From contig JAEYXQ010000035.1 of NCBI GenBank assembly GCA_023431205.1, forward strand, positions 1 to 14,198: a DNA stretch of 14,198 nt, given 5' to 3'. The translations under genes and the position numbers were made by a program. This DNA comes from Pseudomonadota bacterium (GTDB lineage Bacteria; Pseudomonadota; Alphaproteobacteria; Rhizobiales; Devosiaceae). The notes beneath the pieces were generated by a model that searched no databases, was not told the DNA's origin, and worked only from the letters and a program-made list of their open reading frames with translations. This document shows, piece after piece, positions 7,091-12,942 of this stretch (position 1 is the stretch's first letter; the number at the start of each line of letters is the position of its first letter).

Positions 7091-8002
7091 ATGGCACCAT
7101 TCGACAGCGTCACCGCCCGCCTCATCCTGCTTCTGGCCGAAACCGGCTCGATCGGTCGCGCCGCTGAGCGCGAAGGCATCGCCTCTTCCGCGGTCAGCCG
7201 CCGCGTCTCCGATCTCGAAGCCCGGCTCGGCGTCGTGCTGTTCGACCGCTCCGCCCAGGGTGTCCGTCTCACCAGCGCCGGCGAGGCCTATGCCGAGGGC
7301 TGTCGCGCCGTGCTCCGCGCCATTGCTGACCTTGATGCGGTGATGGCTGACTACGGCACCGGCCAGCGCGGCGCCCTGCGCCTCGCCTGCACCAGTTCCG
7401 CCCTCACCGGCCGTCTCCCCGAACTCCTCGCGCGTTACGCCGGCGGGCATCCTGGCATCCGCATCGACATTCAGGAAATGGGCGCCGCCCGCGCCCTGCT
7501 GGCGCTCGAAGAGGGCAGGGCCGACCTCGCCATCGTCTCGGACCACTACGATTTCACCCGCTTCGAGATCAAAGCCTTCGAGGACGAGCGCGTCTGGGTG
7601 CTGGCCCCGCCGGACCACCCCCTCGCGCCGCGCCTGGACACCCGCACCCCAATCGCCTTTGCCGAACTCGTCGACCACCCAATCGTGGGCATCCACCACA
7701 CCGGCTCGCTTGACAGATTGCTCGCCGATGCCGCCCGTGACGGTAACAAAACGCTGTCCGAAACGCTGCGGGTCGAGAGCTTTCCGGCGCTGGTGCGCAT
7801 GGTCGAAGCCGGCTTCGGTATCGGCTTTCTCCGCTCCACCAGCCTCCATCTCCTTGCCGGCACCGACCTCGTCTGCGCCCCGCTGGCCGACCCCTGGGCC
7901 CAGCGCCAACTGCTGGTGGCCCGCCGAAAATCCAGCCCCCTGTCTGCTGCCATGAAGAGCTTCCTCGCCCTTTGCAGCGACACCTACGCTCCCTCGATCT
8001 GA
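7091..8002 (+). CDS. LysR-family transcriptional regulator
   Basis: ATG 7091 gives a 303-residue protein, the usual LysR length, with GAGAG five bases upstream. The in-frame ATG at 7070 has no ribosome site and adds only seven residues. Residues ~1-63 are the winged helix-turn-helix: GSIGRAAEREGIASSAVSRR at 19-38, then DLEARLGVVLFDR and VRLTSAG. Residues ~90-300 form the periplasmic-binding-like effector domain. The unusual point is placement: most LysR genes are divergent from their target, while this one lies between a TauE/SafE permease and a PCu(A)C gene on the same strand, 26 bases after the first and 9 before the second. It may control its own operon, whose promoter would be upstream of 6321, or a distant gene. 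The ligand is unknown. Confidence 0.9.
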   Translation: MAPFDSVTARLILLLAETGSIGRAAEREGIASSAVSRRVSDLEARLGVVLFDRSAQGVRLTSAGEAYAEGCRAVLRAIADLDAVMADYGTGQRGALRLACTSSALTGRLPELLARYAGGHPGIRIDIQEMGAARALLALEEGRADLAIVSDHYDFTRFEIKAFEDERVWVLAPPDHPLAPRLDTRTPIAFAELVDHPIVGIHHTGSLDRLLADAARDGNKTLSETLRVESFPALVRMVEAGFGIGFLRSTSLHLLAGTDLVCAPLADPWAQRQLLVARRKSSPLSAAMKSFLALCSDTYAPSI

Positions 8003-8011
8003 GACCCCGCC

Positions 8012-8503
8012 ATGCTCCGCACCCTGTCCGCCATCGCCGCCGCCGCGTTCCTGCTGATCGCCCCTGCCGCCGCCCAGCACGAGCCCATCCGCGTCGGCGA
8101 CATCGAGATCTCCGCGCCCTTCACCCGCGCCAGCCTTCCCAACGCCCCTTCCGGTGGCGGCTTCATGACCATCACCAACACCGGCACCGAGGATGATCGC
8201 CTTCTCTCCGCCGCCTCCGACGCAGCCGCCAAGGTCGAAGTGCACGAGATGGCCATGGAAGGCGACGTCATGAAGATGCGGCCGATGACCGATGGCATCG
8301 TCATTCCCGCCGGCGAAACCGTCACGCTCGAGCCGGGTGGCCTGCATGTCATGTTCATGGGCCTGGCGACGCCATTCATCGAAGGCGAAACCGTCACCGT
8401 GACCCTCACTTTCGAGAAGGCGGGCGCCGTCGATGTCGAACTCGCGGTCGGTGGCGTTTCGGCCGCCGCGGCCGAGGGTCATCACGGGCACCATCAACCT
8501 TGA
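8012..8503 (+). CDS. Periplasmic copper chaperone PCu(A)C family
   Basis: This 163-residue protein has a signal peptide (MLRTLSAIAAAAFLLIAPAAA, cut before about Gln23) and the copper site of the PCu(A)C family: His78 in VHEM, Met89, and His112-x-Met114 in GGLHVMFMGL. The family consensus is H-x10-M-x21-H-x-M. Here the second gap is 22 because of an extra residue in RPMTDG, which should be tolerated in a loop. These chaperones carry Cu(I) in the periplasm, often to the CuA site of cytochrome oxidase. The C-terminus ends in a His-rich HHGHHQP tail, likely an extra metal site. The start lies 9 bases after the LysR stop, with only a weak GAGA ribosome site, so translation is probably coupled. No Sco or oxidase gene is nearby. 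Confidence 0.92.
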   Translation: MLRTLSAIAAAAFLLIAPAAAQHEPIRVGDIEISAPFTRASLPNAPSGGGFMTITNTGTEDDRLLSAASDAAAKVEVHEMAMEGDVMKMRPMTDGIVIPAGETVTLEPGGLHVMFMGLATPFIEGETVTVTLTFEKAGAVDVELAVGGVSAAAAEGHHGHHQP

Positions 8504-8523
8504 ACCCCGGCCGCATGAAAAAA

Positions 8524-8538
8524 TGACTTCCTTTGTCA
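8524..8538. promoter_or_regulatory. Upstream iron-box candidate TGAC-N7-GTCA (TGA-N9-TCA)
   Basis: TGACTTCCTTTGTCA matches the Iron-Rhodo box TGA-N9-TCA recognised by RirA in Hyphomicrobiales. It lies about 35 bases upstream of the proposed -35 of the siderophore importer. It overlaps a further palindrome, GTCAA-C-TTGAC, at 8535-8545. A second box with the same eight fixed bases lies 56 bases downstream. Assignment to RirA is inference from motif and target. Confidence 0.5.
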
Positions 8539-8572
8539 ACTTGACCTTTGACGCTGGCCGTCGCGCCGATTA

Positions 8573-8601
8573 TTGAACCTGACAGGCGCCGTCAGTTTTA
8601 T
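8573..8601 (+). promoter_or_regulatory. Predicted promoter of the siderophore importer operon
   Basis: TTGAAC (8573-8578) and TTTTAT (8596-8601) have the 17-base spacing of a housekeeping promoter, each matching four of six consensus bases. Transcription would begin near 8608, which excludes the in-frame ATG at 8602 and TTG at 8548 as starts and supports GTG 8638. The second iron box fills the spacer. Confidence 0.5.
8580..8594. promoter_or_regulatory. Promoter-spacer iron-box candidate TGAC-N7-GTCA
   Basis: TGACAGGCGCCGTCA matches TGA-N9-TCA and lies exactly between the proposed -35 and -10, where a bound repressor would block RNA polymerase. It extends to a near-palindrome, CTGAC-AGGCGCC-GTCAG (8579-8595). 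Its position and its pairing with the box at 8524-8538 make iron repression by RirA or a related regulator likely. Confidence 0.55.
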
Positions 8602-8637
8602 ATGGCGCCAGCGTCAACCTCTTCGTCTGGAGTTCCC

Positions 8638-9546
8638 GTGAAGCACTTCGCCTTGACCGCCGCCCTGTTGGCCGGCCTTGCCTTCAGCCCCGCCGCCCTT
8701 GCCCAGGAAGTGACCGTCGCCCATGCCCAGGGTGAGACGGTGATCACCGGCGTGCCGCAAAAAGTGCTCGTCTCCGATTGGGCCGCGTTCGACAACCTGA
8801 CCGCCCTTGGTGTCTCCGTTTCCGGCGTGCCCTCCTCCAATGCACCGTCCTACCTCGCCGACTCCATTCCGGCTGACGCGTTGAAGATCGGTTCGCTGCA
8901 GGAGCCCGATTTCGAGGCCATCGCCGCCTCCGAGTCGGATCTCTACATCGTCGCTGCCCGATCGCGCACCGCCTACGAAACCGCCAAGGACATCCTGCCC
9001 ACCATCGATCTGACGATCGACAACAACGCCCTCCTCGAGGGCGTCAAGGGCAACATCACCAAGCTCGGCGAGATCTTCGGCAAGCAGGATGCTGCCGCCG
9101 AACTGGTCGGCAACCTCGACAGCAAGATCGCCGAAGTGAAGGCGGCCGCCGAGGGCAAGGGCACCGCGCTCGTGCTGGTCACCAATGCCGGCAATGTCGG
9201 CGTCTATGGCCCCGATTCCCGCGTTGCCTGGATCTACAACGAGATCGGCATGCCGTCGGCCATGGCCGACGTGGAAGATGGCGATCACGGTGGCGACACC
9301 GTTTCCTTCGAGTTCATCCTCGAGGTGAATCCGGACTGGCTGTTCGTCGTTGACCGCGACGCCGGCGTCGGCGAAAGCACCGGTGCCGCTGCCGCCCTGC
9401 TTGACAACGAACTGGTCAATCAGACCACTGCCGCTTCGGAAGGTCAGATCGTCTATCTCGATCCGCAGGCTGCCTACATCACCATGCACGGCTATGAAGG
9501 CCTGATGCTGTTGCTCGACCAGGTTCTCGAAGGCCTCAACGCCTGA
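8638..9546 (+). CDS. Periplasmic siderophore-binding protein of the CeuE/FatB/YclQ family
   Basis: GTG 8638 has GGAG five bases upstream and starts a good signal peptide, MKHFALTAALLAGLAFSPAALA, giving 302 residues. The mature protein is a class III (TroA-like) binding protein with a long backbone helix. The residues that bind iron and catecholate in Campylobacter CeuE (Arg118, Arg205, His227, Arg249, Tyr288, from recall) align as Arg108, Arg195, His217, Arg240 and Tyr280. The spacing is 87, 22, 23 and 40, against 87, 22, 22 and 39. His217 lies in DGDHGG and Tyr280 in LDPQAAYITMHG. This points to tetradentate bis-catecholate ligands, such as hydrolysis products of enterobactin-type siderophores or azotochelin-like compounds. 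Two permeases and an ATPase follow. There is no lipobox, as expected for a free periplasmic protein. Iron control is suggested by the two boxes upstream. Confidence 0.93.
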   Translation: MKHFALTAALLAGLAFSPAALAQEVTVAHAQGETVITGVPQKVLVSDWAAFDNLTALGVSVSGVPSSNAPSYLADSIPADALKIGSLQEPDFEAIAASESDLYIVAARSRTAYETAKDILPTIDLTIDNNALLEGVKGNITKLGEIFGKQDAAAELVGNLDSKIAEVKAAAEGKGTALVLVTNAGNVGVYGPDSRVAWIYNEIGMPSAMADVEDGDHGGDTVSFEFILEVNPDWLFVVDRDAGVGESTGAAAALLDNELVNQTTAASEGQIVYLDPQAAYITMHGYEGLMLLLDQVLEGLNA

Positions 9547-9571
9547 CAGCACCGTATTTTCTGACTTCTGG

Positions 9572-9593
9572 ACCCGGCGGATATCTGCCGGGT
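9572..9593 (+). terminator. Hairpin between binding-protein and permease genes (attenuator or mRNA stabiliser)
   Basis: ACCCGGC (9572-9578) pairs with GCCGGGT (9587-9593), the loop holds GATATC, and TTCTTTG follows. It fills part of the 80-base gap after the binding-protein gene. Partial termination or 3'-end protection here would give more binding protein than membrane components, as is common in binding-protein ABC operons. The differential-expression role is inference. Confidence 0.55.
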
Positions 9594-9626
9594 TCTTTGC
9601 CATTCTAGCCGGCGAGACTGCCCTTC

Positions 9627-10589
9627 GTGCGACTGCTCCTCATCGCCATCGTCGCCACCATCGTTCTGGGCTTTGCCAGCCTGTTCGTCGGCGTCACCGA
9701 CATTTCCATTTCCGGCCTGCTCGCCTCGGGTCCGGAGGACCGGCAGATGCAGGTGCTGCTGATCAGCCGCATTCCGCGTACGCTGTCGCTGATCCTTGCC
9801 GGCGCCTCCATGGCCATTGCCGGTCTTGTCATGCAGATCGTGGTGCGCAACCGCTTCGTCGAGCCCGGCACCGTCGGCACCACCGAATCCGCCCTGTTCG
9901 GCTTCCTGGTGGTGACCATGCTTGCCCCCGGCTGGCCCATCATGGGCAAGATGCTCGTTGCCGCAGCCTTTGCGCTTGCCGGCACCTTCCTGTTCCTGCG
10001 GATCATCCGCGCCATTCCCCCGCGCGAAGTTCTGCTGGTGCCGCTGGTCGGCATCATGCTCTCGGGCATAATCGGCGCGGTGACCACCTTCTTTGCCTAC
10101 CGGTTCGGCTTGCTGCCCTCGCTGCTGGCTTGGGAACTCGGCGATTTTTCTGGTGTTCTGCGAGGCCGCTACGAACTGCTGTGGATCGGCCTCGGCTGCA
10201 CCGTCCTCGCCTATTGGGCTGCCGACCGTTTCACCGTCGCCGGCATGGGCGAGGATTTCACCACCAATCTGGGCCTCGGCTACAATCAGGTTCTCACGCT
10301 GGGGCTGATCATTGTTGCGGTGTCCAGTGCCGTGGTGCTGGTCTCGGTCGGCATCATCCCCTTCCTGGGCCTGGTCGTCCCCAATGTCGTCAGCCTGCTG
10401 GTGGGTGATAACATGCGCCGCACCGTGCCCTGGGTCGCCGTGTCAGGCGCCGCCTTCGTGCTCGCCTGCGATATCCTTGGCCGCATCGTTCGCGCCCCCT
10501 ATGAAATTCCGATCGGCGTGGTCGTCGGCGTCATCGGCAGCTTCGTGTTCCTGTATCTGCTGCTGCGCCAGAAGCGGGAGGCGGCATGA
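9627..10589 (+). CDS. FecCD-type siderophore ABC permease (CeuB/YclN-like)
   Basis: This 320-residue FecCD/BtuC-type permease has about nine or ten membrane segments. The family motif is seen at residues ~55-90: LAGASMAIAGLVMQIVVRN, followed by PGTVGT, matching the 'aGaxLalxGxxxQxxxrNpLaxPxxxG' pattern. The C-terminal half has FLGLVVPNVVSLLVG (residues ~247-261), part of the coupling-helix region that contacts the ATPase. The start is GTG 9627, with GGCGAG about ten bases ahead. It is the first of two unlike permeases that together form the inner-membrane channel. It is separated from the binding-protein gene by a hairpin-containing gap and overlaps the next gene by ATGA. Confidence 0.92.
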   Translation: MRLLLIAIVATIVLGFASLFVGVTDISISGLLASGPEDRQMQVLLISRIPRTLSLILAGASMAIAGLVMQIVVRNRFVEPGTVGTTESALFGFLVVTMLAPGWPIMGKMLVAAAFALAGTFLFLRIIRAIPPREVLLVPLVGIMLSGIIGAVTTFFAYRFGLLPSLLAWELGDFSGVLRGRYELLWIGLGCTVLAYWAADRFTVAGMGEDFTTNLGLGYNQVLTLGLIIVAVSSAVVLVSVGIIPFLGLVVPNVVSLLVGDNMRRTVPWVAVSGAAFVLACDILGRIVRAPYEIPIGVVVGVIGSFVFLYLLLRQKREAA

Positions 10590-11583
10590 GCACGGCCGTT
10601 TCCACCGACGCCCCCGTGACCGCGCCGCGCTTCCGCCTGTCGCGCCCCGTACTCGTCCTGGTGATCCTCGGCGTCCTTGCTGCCGTGTCCGTGGTCTGCT
10701 TCATGACCCTCGGTGCCAAGGGCAGCTGGAGCTTCGTCATCCCCTTTCGCGGCCGCAAGGTCCTTGGCCTGATCCTCGTGGCCTATGCCGTCGCCGTCTC
10801 CACGGTGATGTTCCAGACCGCCACCAACAATCGCATTCTCACCCCCTCGATCATGGGCTTCGACCAGCTCTACGTGCTGCTGCAGACCTCGCTGGTGTTC
10901 TTTTTCGGCATCGGCTCGCTGGTCAGCCTCGATCCCACCATTCACTTCACCCTTGAAGTTGTGGTGATGGTGGGGTTCGCCAGCCTGTTGTTCAGTTGGC
11001 TATTCGTCTGGCAGGAGCGCAGCCTCCATTTGCTGGTGCTGGTCGGCATCGTGTTCGGCATCATGTTCCGCAGCCTGATCCTGTTCATGCAGCGCATCAT
11101 GGACCCCAACGCCTTCAATGTGCTGCAGGACACCTTTTTTGCCAGCTTCTCGCGCATTGACACCCAGCACATGCTGTTTGCCTATGTGGTCACCGGCATC
11201 GTCACGGTATTCATCATCCGCATGCTGCCGGTGTTCGACGTGCTCAATCTCGGCCGTGCCAACGCCATCAATCTCGGGGTGAACTACCGCCGCAGCATCA
11301 CCTCGATGCTGGTCATGATCTCGGTTCTGGTCGCCATTTCTGCCGCCCTGGTCGGGCCGGTGACCTTCTTCGGGCTTCTCGTTGCCAGCCTCGCTCACTC
11401 GCTTGTGGGCTCCAGCCGGCACAAATATGTGCTACCGGCAGCAGCACTGCTGGCCATCATCTGCCTGGTGGGCGGACAGACCATCCTCGAGCGTGTCTTC
11501 GAGTTCGATACGGCCCTGTCGATCATCATCGAGTTCCTGGGCGGCATTGTCTTCATCATGCTTGTACTGCGGAGAATGGCGCG

Positions 11584-11587
<4 letters not shown>
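10586..11587 (+). CDS. FecCD-type siderophore ABC permease (CeuC/YclO-like)
   Basis: This is a second FecCD-type permease, 333 residues, with a ~25-residue cytoplasmic N-terminus before the first membrane segment. ATG 10586 overlaps the previous stop by ATGA and has GGGAGG four bases upstream, so coupling is strong. The motif region reads VAYAVAVSTVMFQTATNNR, then ILTPSIMGFDQLYVLLQT; the PSIMGFD form is characteristic of the YclO/CeuC branch. GPVTFFGLLVASLAHSLVGS marks the ATPase-contact region. It is expected to form a heterodimer with the upstream permease in the inner membrane. The downstream ATPase gene again overlaps by ATGA, keeping the three membrane-complex genes in one translational unit. 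Confidence 0.92.
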
Positions 11588-12342
<755 letters not shown>

Positions 12343-12361
12343 TCCTGCTCGAACCCTCATA

Positions 12362-12394
12362 GACCTCATGGTGAGCTTGTCGAACCACGAGGTC
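12362..12394. repeat. REP-like inverted repeat 1 (GACCTC...GAGGTC)
   Basis: GACCTC (12362-12367) pairs with GAGGTC (12389-12394), and the inner TGGT/ACCA pairs extend the stem with one mismatch; the loop contains GAGCTTGTCGA. The motif 'CTCATGGTGAGCTTGTCGAAC' belongs to a type of dispersed intergenic repeat I recall from many alphaproteobacterial genomes. It starts 20 bases after the siderophore operon and may help end its transcript. Confidence 0.6.
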
Positions 12395-12436
12395 GCGGGC
12401 ACCGTGTTCCCGACCTCGCCCTTCGACAGGCTCGAG
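12389..12436. repeat. REP-like inverted repeat 2 (CGACCTC / CCCTTCGACAGGCTCGAG)
   Basis: GAGGTCG (12389-12395) pairs perfectly with CGACCTC (12411-12417), so the right arm of repeat 1 can pair in either direction. The following CTCGCCCTTCGACAGGCTCGAG can form a further imperfect stem around TTCGACAGG. 'CCTTCGACAGGCTC' is a widely dispersed intergenic repeat core. Alternative folding of the shared GAGGTC arm is visible; function is unknown. Confidence 0.55.
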
Positions 12437-12440
12437 ATGG

Positions 12441-12460
12441 ATTCCCGCTTCCGCGGGGAT
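12441..12460. repeat. REP-like inverted repeat 3 (ATTCCCGC-N4-GCGGGGAT)
   Basis: ATTCCCGC-TTCC-GCGGGGAT forms an 8-bp stem with one G-T wobble. It is the core of the common 'ATTCCCGC...GCGGGAAT' intergenic repeat found in many proteobacterial genomes. It is the third hairpin within 100 bases in this gap. The rest of the gap (12461-12533) shows no further clear element before the ribosome site GGAGGAG at 12534-12540. Confidence 0.6.
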
Positions 12461-12543
12461 GACACCGGAGACGTTGGGCGCCGGCGAACCAAGGCTCGAC
12501 GCACAGGGCTCGCATGCTATCCTCCATCCTCCCGGAGGAGCCA

Positions 12544-12942
12544 ATGAAGCCGTCCATCTCCATCATCACCATCGGCGTCGATGACCTCGAGCGCGCCTTC
12601 GTGTTCTACCGCGCCCTGTTCGAGCTCCCCGACGAGAGTATCGGGGCAGGGGAGGATCACGTCGCCTTCTTCTTTGACGACAGGTTCAGCTTCGTTCTCT
12701 TCCCGCGCGAGCAGATCGCCCAGACGGCCGGCCTCGAAACCGCAAGGGCCGGCACCCCCGGCTTCGTGCTCAGCCACCAGGCCGAAAGCCCCGAAGCCGT
12801 GGATGATATCCTCAGCCGGGTTCTGGCCGCCGGCGGCTCCGTCATCACCCCCGGCACGCAGTCCGAATGGGGCTACTCGGCTTACTTCGCCGACACCGAG
12901 GGCAATGTCTGGGAACTGATGGCGCAGCCGGTGACGAACTAG
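12544..12942 (+). CDS. VOC (glyoxalase/bleomycin-resistance fold) family protein
   Basis: ATG 12544 follows a strong GGAGGAG site (12534-12540); the in-frame ATG at 12514 lies upstream of that site and is rejected. The 132-residue protein has the two beta-alpha-beta modules of the VOC fold: ITIGVDDLERAFVFYRALF at residues 8-26 opens the first, and WGYSAYFADTEGNVWELM (109-126) closes the second. Glu124 sits at the usual C-terminal metal-ligand position, but the first-strand His is replaced (ITIGV), as in a common VOC clade, so classical glyoxalase I activity is doubtful. It is cytoplasmic with no signal. It stands alone and converges on the next gene, sharing CTAG. The substrate is unknown. 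Confidence 0.85.
   Translation: MKPSISIITIGVDDLERAFVFYRALFELPDESIGAGEDHVAFFFDDRFSFVLFPREQIAQTAGLETARAGTPGFVLSHQAESPEAVDDILSRVLAAGGSVITPGTQSEWGYSAYFADTEGNVWELMAQPVTN

Larger units (their letters stand above)
8548..8617. repeat. 11-bp perfect inverted repeat flanking the siderophore promoter
   Basis: TTGACGCTGGC (8548-8558) and GCCAGCGTCAA (8607-8617) are exact inverted copies 48 bases apart, enclosing the -35, the second iron box and the -10. The left arm would lie upstream of the transcription start, so the repeat cannot act as an RNA hairpin from this promoter. It is more likely a pair of protein half-sites or a DNA looping/cruciform element. Confidence 0.5.

Noticed and set aside
7025..8539. 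504-codon minus-strand open frame across the LysR and PCu(A)C genes
   Set aside because: It covers two well-supported genes and has a biased Gly/Asp/His composition typical of antisense frames.
8548..8637. Upstream in-frame starts (TTG 8548, ATG 8602) for the siderophore-binding protein
   Set aside because: They lie upstream of or within the predicted promoter and would hide the signal peptide; GTG 8638 has GGAG at proper spacing.
12362..12460. Possible CRISPR array
   Set aside because: The repeats differ from one another, are inverted rather than direct, and have no regular spacers.
12514..12543. ATG 12514 as start of the VOC protein
   Set aside because: The strong GGAGGAG ribosome site lies after it, directly before ATG 12544, where the VOC fold begins.
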